NCBI GenBank assembly: GCA_011033025.1
Contig: WFMF01000005.1
Coordinates: 558,001-622,000 of the forward strand
Length of the DNA: 64,000 nt
Origin: Beroe forskalii
Taxonomy: Eukaryota; Ctenophora; Nuda; Beroida; Beroidae
Direction of reading: 5' to 3'
The number at the start of each line of letters is the position of its first letter. The stretch's first letter is position 1. Under the pieces are notes generated by a model that made no database searches, was not told the DNA's origin, and saw only the letters and a program-made list of their open reading frames with translations. Shown piece by piece: positions 1 through 12,245 of this stretch. Both the position numbers and the translations under genes were made by a program.

Positions 1-257
1 GCATATTACAAGTATTACTGATTTGTGCAAAAACATCCTAAAGGACAATAAGGCATAGTAAACAGGTGTCCCCACTTGAAACAATCAATTCATGAATTAA
101 TCTACTTAGTTATACCCATGGTATAACCTGCTCCTTATTGTTAGCCCAATGAACAATTTCCAACACAATTCTTTACTTTCTATATGATGCAATCTCACAC
201 AAATGTTCATAATAACCTAATGAAATGAATTAAGTTAAAAATTAAAAAAAGGTTGAA
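1..257. other. AT-rich flank, no gene seen
   Basis: Low-complexity AT-rich sequence in which I see no open frame, RNA gene or repeat with recognisable ends. It forms the left flank of the MITE that follows. Confidence 0.5.
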
Positions 258-265
258 TACTTAAA

Positions 266-531
266 CAGGGGCATAGCCAGATTTTTGAAAAGGAGGAGGC
301 AAGTTACATTCGAACCCTTTAGAATGCCTTATTTTGCTTGGCTCAAAGCTCTCATTACAATTAAATTAACAAAGTAGATCTGATTTGAATCCATTATTGC
401 ATTTTTAGTGTTTCACTATGGGGTCCCCCTCAGTCAATGCTATAAGCAATCAAGTTCAACACATTTCACATTTTCTATCCAAAAAGGGGGAGGCAACTGC
501 CTGTGTAGCCTTCCCCTTGGCTACGCCCCCG
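266..531. mobile_element. Non-autonomous hAT-type MITE with 8-bp TSD
   Basis: A 266-bp element bounded by imperfect terminal inverted repeats: it starts CAGGGGCATAGCCA and the reverse complement of its right end is CGGGGGCGTAGCCA. Both ends are flanked by the same 8 bases, TACTTAAA (258-265 and 532-539). An 8-bp target duplication and a CAGGGG-type terminus are the signature of hAT transposons. It contains no transposase, only a short chance frame at 418-660 that runs out of the element, so it is a MITE mobilised in trans. The sequence evidence for the boundaries is direct; the superfamily assignment follows from known hAT features. Confidence 0.85.
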
Positions 532-539
532 TACTTAAA

Positions 540-1009
540 TGTAATTTCAACCTACTTGAAACATAAAGACATCAAAACATTGAGAAATCAATTCTTAGTT
601 TTCTTTGCTTTTATGATCAACCAGAAATTTAAAATAAAAATAAAAAATAAATGGTTTTGATAAGTACATCAACACTGTTTTCATAAAACTACCTTCAAAC
701 TTCCACTTTTAACTGGATCTTCCAGCCACTAATGAGATACTGAAAATTTAAATTAAATCTATATAACAAAACATGCAATAATGCAAAGAAGTGTTAACCA
801 GAGCATTAATTAATCTGTTAATTAAAAACTGGAAAATATGCTTCAAGTAATTGAGATAAATTAAAAATTATCAAACTGAATATAATAAGTTAGATTAAAT
901 TAAATTAAATTAAAGTAATCAGTCCGATGAAAATAAGCTTCCCATGAAATTAAGAGATAGGTCATTAAAAAGGCGAAATTCAATGAAGTTTAAAAAGAAC
1001 AAAATAAAA
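540..1009. other. AT-rich spacer without recognisable gene
   Basis: AT-rich sequence with short TTAAA/AAATT runs (for example around 890-915). I see no coding or structured feature. It ends at the 3' side of the minus-strand LINE fragment. Confidence 0.4.
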
Positions 1010-1579
1010 CTAATATCGTAAGTTGAAGAACCTCTTCTTAGCTAGGAATGGTCTCGTTTTAAGATACTCCACTTGCTGCTGTCTATTCTCTAAGTAGCTT
1101 ACAGTTTCTATTTTGGAGAGTACAACATCCGAAATGTTCCAGTAGTAGTAGATACTATTATGTCCACATTTGATACAATCATTTTTAAAAGACTCTAATC
1201 TACATTTAAAATCATCTACTGAACAAGATTCTTTCACTGAAACTGGCAGTTTATTCCATAACTCTCTAACACGCTCAGTAATAAACCCTCTATGCAGCCT
1301 CTGAATACTTTTAGGAATACTATTTTTAATTTTAAGACTTGAGATCAAATTATGCCTATTTTTACTGAAATTGAAAATATTGTTTAACCCATTGATATTT
1401 TTGAAAGCTTTGAAAGTTTCGATAAGATCACCTCGGTAACGTCTTTCAGCTAAAGTCGTAAGCTGAAGGCATCTCAACCTCTCAGAGTACGGAAGTTGGC
1501 CCATCCCGTCAATCAAGCAAGTAAAACGTCTTTGGACGCTCTCTAATGTAAGGCACCTGCATCGTTCCGCGTCGATCAA
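1010..1579 (-). pseudogene. LINE reverse-transcriptase C-terminal fragment (CR1/Jockey-like)
   Basis: A 189-codon minus-strand frame with the layout typical of the region after the RT fingers/palm in non-LTR retrotransposons of the CR1/Jockey group: a segment with SVQRRFTCLIDG, LTTLAERRYRGDLIETFKAF, then RELWNKLPVSVKESCSVDDF and a basic end. Only the last part of an RT polyprotein is present, so this is a 5'-truncated copy. The apparent start at 1579 lies inside an unrelated fold-back repeat and is not a biological start. Clade assignment is approximate. Confidence 0.7.
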
Positions 1580-1704
1580 ATGGATTGATCAAATGAAAAA
1601 CGCACACCATTGCTCGCGCTTGCTGTTTTGCGCGGACGTCATCGCAAAAGTGTATTGTGCGCGTTTTTCATTTGATCAGTCCATTCGATCGACGCGGAAC
1701 GATG
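1560..1704. repeat. Fold-back (inverted-repeat) element
   Basis: Two arms of about 45 bases (1560-1606 and 1657-1704) are reverse complements with only a few mismatches; both begin CATCGTTCCGCGTCGATC reading inward, and both contain GATCAAATGAAAAACGC. The 50-base centre is GC-rich. It sits at the 5' edge of the LINE fragment and could be a small MITE or an inverted duplication. No clear target duplication was found. Confidence 0.7.
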
Positions 1705-1827
1705 AAACCATCTTAGAATTAGAGACCAACTCCCATGCTTGATTTTGGATTTATTCATACGAAATTAATGCGTTTTTTTTATTAAATAATGCAATGGAAT
1801 AATGCAGAATGGATCGCTTGCCACGGT

Positions 1828-1950
1828 GCTTTGCTAAACACGTATACCCCTGTTCGCGTTGTGCGGCGCGTACACACAGCTAAGTTCCTAAGCCCGCATA
1901 GGTGTGCGTACGCGCAACGCACACAGGGATATACGTGTTTAGCAAACAGC
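1828..1950. repeat. Second inverted repeat
   Basis: An arm of about 25 bases at 1828-1853 containing TTTGCTAAACACGTATA is matched in reverse complement at 1923-1950, with about 70 bases between. The short open frame through 1789-1983 is a by-product of this palindrome. A related CAGCTAAG/CCGCATAG motif recurs around 1876-2010, suggesting local repeat shuffling. Confidence 0.6.
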
Positions 1951-1983
1951 TTTCCCCTAACCAGGGTCCTGGTTAGCGTATAA

Positions 1984-2730
1984 CAAACAGCTAAGCTATC
2001 TATAGGTATGCGGGCGCGGTGCCGCGGTGGCTTAGGGACACGCGGCTGCTAACTCTTTGCATGAAAGTTTTGCTATGTTTAATATCCAATTATTCAGGGC
2101 GTCGCGTTCAGCTCTTTTCGCGCCACGCACGCCAACTTTGTCAGTCGACGGGCGATGTCCGTCCCTTTCTTTTGTCTTGTTGTTGGACAAGGAAGGCGCA
2201 AAGTGACGTCCAAATGTGGAACGTTGCGCCGCGCGCGCGAGGGTAGGGTAACATCTTACGACTTTGTCATCGGTTAACAAACCGTCGGCCTCGTGAGATT
2301 CATTTCATACAGTGCAGCAGGTAATACTAGGGTGGTGGGTTTTTGGGGTCGGATCTCAGATCTTCATAGGTTCGTGATATGTGATAGAGATTTTCATGAC
2401 GAATCAGATGGTACCAAGCTTTTTGAAATTGACCGTCATTTAACCCTGGAAATTTGGTTTTTAGTTCATTCAATTATCTTCCTTGGGGATAATTAGTCCT
2501 CCTCTGTACCGGAGGAGGACTCGCTCACTCAGATGATCTAATTAGCCTGTCTGTGATAGCAGGGGAGAGGTTCCGGTTTCAGTTCGAAACACAGTGCTGC
2601 TTGTCATCCCCGACTAATGATCAGCAGGGCTAATATGATTACGCACAACCATATACCAATAAGCTCAATCACCATTCCCATCAATGGGAAAGTATTACTT
2701 CTGTGTAATGTGTATTGGTATATGTAATCC
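1984..2730. other. Unassigned spacer with small hairpin
   Basis: No gene is recognised; the short opposing frames at 2019-2280 lie in a GC-rich patch and overlap each other. A perfect 10-bp stem (AGTCCTCCTC at 2495-2504 with its complement at 2512-2521) lies in the middle. Nothing links it to a terminator, since the region is eukaryotic. Confidence 0.35.
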
Positions 2731-2890
2731 AAGTCACTTGGGAATCAGTAAGAGGTCACTAAGGAATCAGTGTCACTAAGGAATCAGTAGAGGTCACTAA
2801 GGAATCAGTAGGAGGTCACTAGGAATCAGTAGAGGTCACTAAGGAAATCAGTAGGTCATAGGGAATCAGAAGGTCACTAGGGAATCAGTG
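2731..2890. repeat. Degenerate short tandem repeat (about 21-24 bp unit)
   Basis: About seven copies of a unit built from AGGTCACTAAGGAATCAGTA with variable spacing. The copies differ by one- to three-base indels, so the array is not open in any frame. Confidence 0.75.
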
Positions 2891-3029
2891 TAGTGTGTGT
2901 GTATGGATTTGGTAACGTTTTATCAGCTTTCGTTAATTACTGCGTGTATACTGGTAGCCTGCATCCTTTCAATTATACACGCTATACCATACACAAGGTC
3001 ATCTGTATAGTGTTTGACGTCAAAAGATG

Positions 3030-4009
3030 AACCTTGCTGATCGCAGTAATGATACTGATTCGTTGGATACAGCACCGAACAAGCTTACGAGTTGCAGGAG
3101 GAGATACAGGAATCATTTGATAGTATCCTGGGAGCTGTAAAATGTGATAAAGTCTTGAAGCTGCAATCAAGCATGTTCTCGAGACAAGACAAGGTGACAT
3201 CCACATCGTGGCTGGTCGAAACTCTGGATACTCTACGGAGAACAAGGAACTTGTTGAGATGCCACTGAAGAAATCGACGAGCTGAAAGGGGAGACTGACG
3301 TGCTATAGAAACTTGGGCTATAGAAGACAAGTCTGAGATCATCAAACTCCAGCGGGAAGTTATAGAAAGGCAAAGAATGAAATTGATTGCAGGGTAAAGG
3401 AGCAGATCAAAGAAGGTACAGTCATCTATCCAGACTGAGATCAAGAGTTACAGAGATGCTGTATGTTCTGAAGGAGAGCACCAAAGGGTGACATGGAGAC
3501 AAATCACAACTGGATGTGAAAGAAGCGATGAGATGTGTTACAGAAGATAACAAAAGGTCCAGGAACATCATGATCTTCAGGCTCGAAAGAAGGAAGCACC
3601 CTCAAGACAGTGTTATTGATGGGAGTATTTAAGCAGTTAGGGGAAGATCCATGCATCGAGGGTGTGAAGAATTGGACGACCAAGGACCCAGATCAGAACG
3701 TTGGCCGCAGCCTGTTAAAAGGTCACATTGAGCACCACCTATTCTGTTGAGACTATGTTGAGACGATCCTATCGGTTGCGAGGAAACTCAGCCTACAAGT
3801 CGGTCTTCATCAGCCCAGACAGATCTGAAGAGGAAAGGAAAGCCCACAGAGAACTAGTCCTAACTCTGAAGCAGAAAATCAAAGGGGAACCGGAGCTTTA
3901 TCACTACATCGGTAAAGAAGGAATTGTAAGTGTACCTAAGACTAAGGACAGCCCTCGAAATCAGCACGTGATTGTGGAAGAAGGGGGCTCACCTCCACCA
4001 CCGCGATAG
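3030..4009 (+). pseudogene. Decayed LINE ORF1 (coiled-coil/RRM type)
   Basis: Reading across several frameshifts on the plus strand gives a charged coiled-coil-like stretch (about 3080-3540), then a segment containing NIMIFRLERRK (about 3567-3600) and, in the open frame 3728-4009, a tail with VFISPDRSEEERKAHRELV. This coiled coil, RNA-binding fold and DRS-x-EER-x-H order is characteristic of ORF1 proteins of L1/CR1-like LINEs. The element is broken by multiple indels, so it is non-functional. The 3' flank up to about 4260 resembles a second site at 59425-59491, supporting a shared LINE 3' end. Confidence 0.6.
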
Positions 4010-4251
4010 ACTCGATATTTCTATTGTTCAAGATAGGAAATTTAATAGGTTTGCACTTTGCAATTTTATGAGGATGCATTCCATTTGAAAGCTACTTTTT
4101 AAAATGCCACTGTATAATTGGAGGGGATGTTGGACGTTGATGGGCGTTTTATCTTTTATTTTTTTCGAATTCTTTTTTTAGGTAATCTTTTTGATTATCT
4201 AACGATCTGACATTACAATATTTTATGTAATAAGATTGTAAATATTATTCA
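4010..4251 (+). mobile_element. LINE 3' untranslated tail
   Basis: The segment ends with TCTGACATTACAATATTTTA and then GATTGTAAATATTATTCATT, which closely match 59425-59491 (TCTGACGTCGCAATATTTAA and CTGTAAATATTATTC followed by ATTCTT repeats). The shared 3' end and the upstream ORF1 remnant suggest one LINE family. The terminal ATTCT-type simple repeat merges directly into the satellite array. Confidence 0.5.
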
Positions 4252-7200
4252 TTCTATTACACCCTATAGACATAGTAAGTAGAGTTCCTGTATTACACCC
4301 CCATAGACATAGAAGTTACACCCCCATAGAGTAAGTTTCTGTATTACACCCCCATAGACATAGTAAGTAGAGTTCCTGTATTACACCCTGTATAGACATA
4401 GTAAGTAGAGTTCCTGTATAACACCCCCATAGACATAGTAAGTAGAGTTCCTGTATTACACCCCATAGACATAGTAAGTAGAGTTCCTGTATTACACCCC
4501 ATAGACATAGTAAGTAGAGTTCTGTATAACCTGTATTACCTCCCATAGACATAGTAAGTAGAGTTCCTCCTGTGTATTACACCCCATAGACATAGTAAGT
4601 AGAGTTCCTGTATTACACCCCCATAGACATAAGTAGAGTTCCTGTATTACACCCCATAGACATAGCCATAGTTCCTGTGTATTACACCCCATAGACATAG
4701 TAAGTAGAGTTCCTGTATTACACCTCCCATAGACATAGTAAGTAGAGTTCCTGTATTACACCCCCATAGACATAGTAAGTAGAGTTCCTGTATTACACCC
4801 CCATAGACATATTACCTCATAGACATAGTAAGTAGAGTTCCTGTATTACACCCCCCATAGACATAGTACATAGTAGTAGAGTTCCTGTACACCTCATAGA
4901 CAGTAAGTAGAGTTCCTGTATTACACCCCATAGACATAGTAAGTAGAGTTCCTGTATTACACACCCCCATAGACATAGTAAGTAGAGTTCCTGTATTATA
5001 CCCCCATAGACATAGTAAGTAGAGTTCCTGTATTACACCCCCCATAGACATAGTAAGTAGGAGTATTACACCCCCATAGACTAGTAAGTAGAGTTCCTGT
5101 ATTACACCCCCATAGACATAGTAAGTAGAGTTCCTGTATTACACCCCCCATAGACATAGACAGACATAAGTGAGAAGACATGTATTACACCCCCATAGAC
5201 ATAGTAGTATTGCACCCCCATAGAGTTAGAGTTCCTGTATTACACCCCCCATAGACATAGTAGTAGAGTTCCTGTATTACACCCCCCCCATAGGACATAG
5301 TAAGTAGAGTTCCTGTATTACACCCTCATAGACATAGTAAGTAGAGTTCCTGTATTACACCCCATAGACATAGTAAGTAGAGTCACCCCATAGACATAGT
5401 AAAACCCCATAGAGTTCCCTGTATCACACCCCCATAGACATAGTAAAGTGAGTTCACTGTATTACACCTCATAGACATAGTAAGAGTTCCTGTATTACAC
5501 CCATGAACATAGACATAGACATAGTAAGAGTTCCTGTAGGTTCTTACACCCCCCCCATGAACATAGTAAGTAGAGTTCCTGTATTACACCCCATAGACAT
5601 AGTAAGTAGAGAGTTCTGTATTACACCTCCATAGACATAGTAAGTAGAGTTCTGTATTACATAGTAAGTAGAGTTCCTGTATTACACCCCATAGACATAG
5701 TAAGTAGAGTTCCTGTATTACACCCCATAGACATAGTAAGAGTAGAGTTCCTGTATTACACCCCCATAGACATAGTAAGTAGAGTTCCTGTATTACACCC
5801 CATAGACATAGTAAGTAGAGTTCCTGTATTACACCCCCATAGACATAGTAAGTAGAGTTCCTGTATTACACCCCCCATAGACATAGTAAGTAGAGTTCCT
5901 GTATTACACCCCCATAGACATAGTAAGTAGAGTTCCTGTATTACACCCCCATAGACATAGTAAGTAGAGTTCCTGTATTACACCCCCATAGACATAGTAA
6001 GTAGAGTTCCTGTATTACACCCATAGACATAGTAAGTAGAGTTCCTGTATTACACCCCCATAGACATAGTAAGTAGAGTTCCTGTATTACACCCCATAGA
6101 CATAGTAAGTAGAGTTCCTGTATTACACCCCCATAGACATAGTAAGTAGAGTTCCTGTATTACACCCCCATAGACATAGTAAGTAGAGTTCCTGTATTAC
6201 ACCCCATAGACATAGTAAGTAGAGTTCCTGTATTACACCCCCATAGACATAGTAAGTAGAGTTCCTGTATTACACCCCCATAGACATAGTAAGTAGAGTT
6301 CCTGTATTACACCCCCATAGACATAGTAAGTAGAGTTCCTGTATTACACCCCCATAGACATAGTAAGTAGAGTTCCTGTATCACACCCCCATAGACATAG
6401 TAAGTAGAGATCCTGTATTACACCCATAGACATAGTAAGTAGAGTTCCTGATTACACACCCATAGACATAGTAAGTAGAGTTCCTGTATTACACCCCCCA
6501 TAGATATAGTAAGTAGAGTTCCTGTATTACACCCCCATAGACATAGTAAGTAGAGTTCCTGTATTACACCCCCATAGACATAGTAAGTAGAGTTCCTGTA
6601 TTACACCCCCATAGACATAGTAAGTAGAGTTCCTGTATTACACCCCTAATAGACATAGTAAGTAGAGTTCCTGTATTACACCCCATAGACATAGTAAGTA
6701 GAGTTCCTGTATTACACCCCCATAGACATAGTAAGTAGAGTTCCTGTATTACACCCCCATAGACATAGTAAGTAGAGTTCCTGTATTGTCACCCCCATAG
6801 ACATAGTAAGTAGAGTTCTGTATTACACCCCCATAGACATAGTAAGTAGAGTTCCTGTATTACACCCCCATAGACATAGTAAGTAGAGTTCCTGTATTAC
6901 ACCCCCCATAGACATAGTAAGTAGAGTTCCTGTATTACACCCCCATAGACATAGTAAGTAGAGTTCCTGTATTACACCTCATAGACATAGTAAGTAGAGT
7001 TCCTGTATTACACCCCATAGACATAGTAAGTAGAGTTCGTTCCTGTATTACACCCCCATAGACATAGTAAGTAGAGTTCCTGTATTACACCCCATAGACA
7101 TAGTAAGTAGAGTTCCTGTATTACACCCCATAGACATAGTAAGTAGAGTTCCTGTATTACACCCCATAGACATAGTAAGTAGAGTTCCTGTATTACACCC

Positions 7201-10049
7201 CCATAGACATAGTAAGTAGAGTTCCTGTATTACACCTCATAGACATAGTAAGTAGAGTTCCTGTATTACACCCCCATAGACATAGTAAGTAGAGTTCCTG
7301 TATTACACCCCCATAGACATAGTAAGTAGACATAGTAAGACATAGAGTAGAGTTCCTGTAATACACCCCATAGACATAGTAAGTAGAGTTCCTGTATTAC
7401 ACCCCCATAGACATAGTAAGTAGAGTTCCTGTATTACACCCCCATAGACATAGTAAGTAGAGTTCCTGTATTACACCCCCATAGACATAGTAAGTAGAGT
7501 TCCTGTATTACACCCCCATAGACATAGTAAGTAGAGTTCCTGTATTACACCCCCATAGACATAGTAAGTAGAGGTTCCTGTATTACACCCCCATAGACAT
7601 AGTAAGTAGATAGTAGACAAGTAGAATTCTAAGTAGAGTTACACCCCCATAGACATAGTAAGTAGAGTTCCTGTATTACACCCCATAGACATAGTAAGTA
7701 GAGTTCCTGTATTACACCCCATAGACATAGTAAGTAGAGTTCCTGTATTACACCCCCATGAGACATAGTAAGTAAATTACACCCCCATAGACATAGTAAG
7801 TAGAGTTCCCGTATTACACCCCATAGACATAGTAAGTAGAGAGTTCCTATAGTAATTACACCCCCATAGACATAGTAAGTAGTAGAGTTCCTAGACATTA
7901 CACCCCCCATAGACATAGTAAGTAGAGTTCCTGTATTACACCCCCATAGACATAGTAAGTAGAGAGTTCATAGACATAGTAGAGTTATTACACCCCCATA
8001 GACATAGTAAGTAGAGTTCCTGTATTACACCCCCATAGACATAGTAAGTAGAGTTCCCTGTAAAAGGTTACATTACACCCCCATAGACATAGTAAGTAGA
8101 GTTCCTGTATTACACCCCCATAGACATAGTAAGTAGAGTTCCTGTATTACACCCCCATAGACATAGTAAGTAGAGTTCTGTATTACACCCCCATAGACAT
8201 AGTAAGTAGAGTTCCTGTATTACATTCCATAGACATAGTAAGTAGAGTTCCATAGACACCCCCATAGACATAAGTAGAGTTCCTGTATTACACCCCCATA
8301 GACATAGTAAGTAGAGTTCCACACCCCATAGACCCCATAGACATAGTACCATAGAGTTCTGTATTACACCCCCATAGACATAGTAAGTAGAGTTCCTGTA
8401 TTACACCCCCATAGACATAGTAAGTAGAGTTCCTGTATTACACCCCCATAGACATAGTAAGTAGAGTTCCTGTATTACACCTCATAGACATAGTAAGTTC
8501 CTGTATTACACCCCCATAGACATAGTAGTTCCTGTATTACACCCCATAGACATAGTAAGTAGAGTTCCTGTATTACACCCCCATAGACATAGTAAGTAGA
8601 GTTCCTGTATCACACCCCATAGACATAGTAAGTAGAGTTCCTGTATTACACCCCCATAGACATAGTAAGTAGAGTTCCTGTATTACACCCCCATAGACAT
8701 AGTAAGTAGAGTTCCTGTATTACACCCCCATAGACATAGTAAGTAGAGTTCCTGTATTACACCCCATAGACATAGTAAGTAGAGTTCCTGTATTACACCC
8801 CATAGACATAGTAAGTAGAGTTCCTGTATTACACCCCCATAGACATAGTAAGTAGAGTTCCTGTATTTAGACATAGTAAGTAGAGTTCCTGTATTACACC
8901 CCCATAGACATAGTAAGTAGAGTTCCTGTATTACACCCCCATAGACATAGTAAGTAGAGTTCCTGTATTACACCCCCATAGACATAGTAAGTAGAGTTCC
9001 TGTATTACACCCCCATAGACATAGTAAGTAGAGTTCCTGTATTACACCCCCATAGACATAGTAAGTAGAGTTCCTGTATTACACCCCCATAGACATAGTA
9101 AGTAGAGTTCCTGTATTACACCCCATAGACATAGTAAGTAGAGTTCCTGTATTACACCCCCATAGACATAGTAAGTAGAGTTCCTGTATTACACCCCATA
9201 GACATAGTAAGTAGAGTTCCTGTATTACACCCCCATAGACATAGTAAGTAGAGTTCCTGTATTACACCCCATAGACATAGTAAGTAGAGTTCCTGTATTA
9301 CACCCCCATAGACATAGTAAGTAGAGTTCCTGTATTACACCCCATAGACATAGTAAGTAGAGTTCCTGTATTACACCCCCATAGACATAGTAAGTAGAGT
9401 TCCTGTATTACACCCCCATAGACATAGTAAGTAGAGTTCCTGTATTACACCCCCATAGACATAGTAAGTAGAGTTCCTGTATTACACCCCATAGACATAG
9501 TAAGTAGAGTTCCTGTATTACACCCCATAGACATAGTAAGTAGAGTTCCTGTATTACACCCCCATAGACATAGTAAGTAGAGTTCCTGTATTACACCCCC
9601 ATAGACATAGTAAGTAGAGTTCTGTACACACCCCCATAGACATAGTAAGTACAGTTTCCTGTATTACACCCCATAGACATAGTAAGTAGAGTTCCTGTAT
9701 TACACCCCCATAGACACAGACATAGTAAGTAGAGTTCCTGTATTACACCCCCATAGACATAGTAAGTAGAGTTCTGTATTACACCCCCATAGACATAGTA
9801 ATAGAAGAGTATTACACCCCCATAGACATAGTAAGTAGAGTTCCTGTATTACACCCCCCATAGATATAGTAAGTAGAGTTCCTGTATTACACCCCCATAG
9901 ACATAGTAAGAAGAGTTCCTGTATTACACTCCCATAGACATAGTAAGTAGAGTTCCTGTATAACACCCCATAGAAATAGTAAGTATAGAGTTCCTGTATT
10001 ACACCCCATAGACATAGTAAGTAGAGTTCCTGTATCACACCTCCATAGT
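4252..10049. repeat. Satellite array, 36-37 bp unit, about 155 copies
   Basis: A head-to-tail array of a unit that reads GTAAGTAGAGTTCCTGTATT then ACACCCCCATAGACATA. Length varies by one base with the number of Cs (four gives 36, five gives 37). The core (about 5750-9620) is very homogeneous; both edges (4252-5700 and 9600-10049) carry truncated, fused and mutated units. On the minus strand each unit can be read in several frames as variations of ELYLLCLWG, which produces spurious frames. Every intact copy carries the hexamer GTAAGT, identical to a consensus 5' splice site. There are no spacers, so it is not a CRISPR. Confidence 0.97.
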
Positions 10050-10051
10050 AA

Positions 10052-10350
10052 GCAAATAGAATATTTCGGAAAGATTGAACAAATCCAACCGCCCTAAAAG
10101 TTGGTTATTCTGATTCGTCTCGACAAGACGAACTCATTGGCACCATTCGTAAGCTTGTCGAACGTAAAATGAGGCTCTGAGAGCAATATCTGTCTTCCTG
10201 TCAATATGTGCCGAAAACACCAAATTGAAAATTTCGGAGAAATTTGACCAATCCAATTGCCCTAAAAGTTGGTTATTCGACGAGACAAACTCATTGGAAC
10301 CATTCTTTAGCTTTCCGAACGTAAAATGAAGCTCTGAGAGCCATATCTAC
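10052..10350. repeat. Two-copy direct repeat of about 140 bp
   Basis: The segments 10052-10195 and 10226-10350 are diverged copies: both run from AATTTCGG/AATATTTCGG through GCCCTAAAAGTTGGTTATTC, GAACGTAAAATGA and GCTCTGAGAGC to a CCTGT end. Spacing is about 175 bp. No coding potential is evident. Confidence 0.75.
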
Positions 10351-10932
10351 CTCCCTGTTCTTGGAATCTCGGGGGACGGCGACAATTTTCATTTTTCAGT
10401 TTGACATATTTCTGGCGCCTTTTGTCGCGTTATGACGCTTTTCGTTGCGTTTTCACGCTTTTGTAGCGCGGTTTTACGCTTTCCAGCGCGTTTCGACCCT
10501 GCAGTGTCCCAGTGGGGCAACATTTGTTATTGCCAGAAAGTTTTGGAGCAATCGAGCATTATTAGTGAGTAAAAAGGTTCTAAAAACTTCAGAAGTAAAA
10601 TGTTTCTCAGGAAACTAAAGACCTGAAGATGAGTCATTATATCCTCCTTATCGAATCTTCATCAAAATTTTCCAGAATATTCAGACGTCTGTATTTGGCA
10701 TATCCCGGAAATAACCTGCTTTTGCTAGAGATCCCCTTCCCACCTACGTCATTATGCAGACAACTCAAATATAATTGCATGTGATTATTCAAGGGTAAAT
10801 GTTACATCAGAGGGTACAATTAAAAACCAAGCTGAATTTATCTGAAATAACCAAAAAGATACCTAAGCATTTAGCACAGCTCAAGAGTAATCCGTCTGCT
10901 CACGATTAAATGAAGTCCAGAAACAAAAGAAA
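10351..10932. other. Intergenic, with GCGTTTT/ACGCTTTT short repeats
   Basis: Between about 10418 and 10495 a short unit of the type GCGTTTTCACGCTTTT recurs four times. The rest is unremarkable AT-rich sequence downstream of the PAN-domain gene. I see no further gene. Confidence 0.45.
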
Positions 10933-12201
10933 TCAATAAAGTTGGTAAAGTTCCGCAAGGAATAACATCCATAACTGCGTGTGTAATTCCGTCGTTTTCG
11001 AGTTCCCACTTGATACAGTCTCTTGTGTGGTAATAAGCGTGGGATCACGTGATAAAGACGCGATGACGTCCATGAATTTAGGCACCATTTTACAGGGACG
11101 TATAACCATGTCCTCTGAGCAAGTGACAGTCTGGAGCGCTGAGTAGTTCAGAGCGTCAACTCCGTAACGATAATGGCACCGGAATGTTATCTGGTTGCCG
11201 GGCAATTCTCTAAGTTTGCAAGTTACAGCGCTCCAGTTGTCAGCCTTCCAAATGTGCACCCCCTTTGTAAGATTCAGAAGTACTCCCACATAAAGCATCG
11301 TCTTGTTACCTTGAGGAGTAGTATCACCTGCAGAAGGAACTCGCTCTATACCTCTGATAAGAAAGCGAAAATCATTAAAACCCGGCCGTGCTAATGAAGA
11401 AATAATGAATGACTGCGTTTCGAGGCTCCGGGGCAGGAATCTGGTTATATTACTTTCATCTAAAAGGGTATCTTCAACAGTTGGACCAATAGAAAGTACA
11501 ATCCGAGACCCTGAGAGCCTTGATTCTGTATGGTACTGCAGTGCATGGCCAGGTTTATCAAATGGCAAGATACGAGTTAAATTGTAGAGCCGGTCACCAA
11601 TAAGTATTTCTTCTAATCTGGTCAGTACCCACAAGCTGGATTTAGAACACTGAACCAACGAGACCACCACCTTTTCATCCTGCTCCACGGGTGTCAAACA
11701 ATTTGACCATGTTTCATCATTCTTTATAAATACACCATCACTCACCTCATAGCTCTTGTCTTCCTTCAGTACATATAACTGAGAGATGGAACTTGCAAAC
11801 TGAATGCATTCCATTTCGGCAGCCCACTGAAACCCGCTCTCAATTCCTGAAAGACGTTTTAAACGTCTAGATGAAAGTATGCAAGTATTATGCCTCCCGA
11901 ATTCAAACCCTCTGCAATCCCATGTATGAAGACAGTACAACCAGCAAAGCTCCACATTTTCTAATGTTAAGTATGTTAAGTTTGGGATTTCACCATTAAA
12001 TCGTGTCAGTGTCACTGGGCTCTCCATCCAACAACTTTTAATGTGGGCTCTTAGGTTCTTGAGAGGTTTTTCGGTTATGCCAAGACGTTTTTCGATAACT
12101 CTTTTCCAAGAGTTTGTGGTGGCTAAAGAGCGAGGAGACGCAACATAATATGGCGTCCAAGATAATACTAATATTGCAATATTGGACAAATTAAAAGTCA
12201 T
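10933..12201 (-). CDS. Secreted or anchored PAN/apple-like domain protein
   Basis: A single-exon frame of 422 residues. The N-terminus (residues 1-22) is hydrophobic and fits a signal peptide. A PAN/apple-like module lies at about residues 57-110: Cys57, then ELCWLYC (84-90), WDCRGFEF (94-101) and C107, the usual cysteine spacing with the CxGFEF-type core. The rest, with several N-glycosylation sequons and scattered cysteines, is not assigned. The C-terminal 15 residues are hydrophobic (LWMLFLAELY), possibly a GPI or membrane signal. PAN domains bind protein or carbohydrate ligands; no enzymatic role can be inferred. It lies between the satellite and a repeat-rich stretch, with no neighbours on the same strand nearby. 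Confidence 0.7.
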   Translation of the reverse strand: MTFNLSNIAILVLSWTPYYVASPRSLATTNSWKRVIEKRLGITEKPLKNLRAHIKSCWMESPVTLTRFNGEIPNLTYLTLENVELCWLYCLHTWDCRGFEFGRHNTCILSSRRLKRLSGIESGFQWAAEMECIQFASSISQLYVLKEDKSYEVSDGVFIKNDETWSNCLTPVEQDEKVVVSLVQCSKSSLWVLTRLEEILIGDRLYNLTRILPFDKPGHALQYHTESRLSGSRIVLSIGPTVEDTLLDESNITRFLPRSLETQSFIISSLARPGFNDFRFLIRGIERVPSAGDTTPQGNKTMLYVGVLLNLTKGVHIWKADNWSAVTCKLRELPGNQITFRCHYRYGVDALNYSALQTVTCSEDMVIRPCKMVPKFMDVIASLSRDPTLITTQETVSSGNSKTTELHTQLWMLFLAELYQLY

Positions 12202-12245
12202 TTTGGTGAGAAATGGAGATTTGAGTTTTGCCCTTTGACAGCTGT

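Noticed and set aside
418-660. 80-residue plus frame
   Set aside because: It starts inside the hAT MITE and runs across its right end into flanking DNA.
4316-10038. Many minus-strand open frames reading LYLLCLWG repeats
   Set aside because: They are translations of the 36-37-bp satellite, which cycles through frames; no start context, no domain, no conservation expected.
4252-10049. CRISPR array
   Set aside because: The units are contiguous without unique spacers, and the genome is animal.
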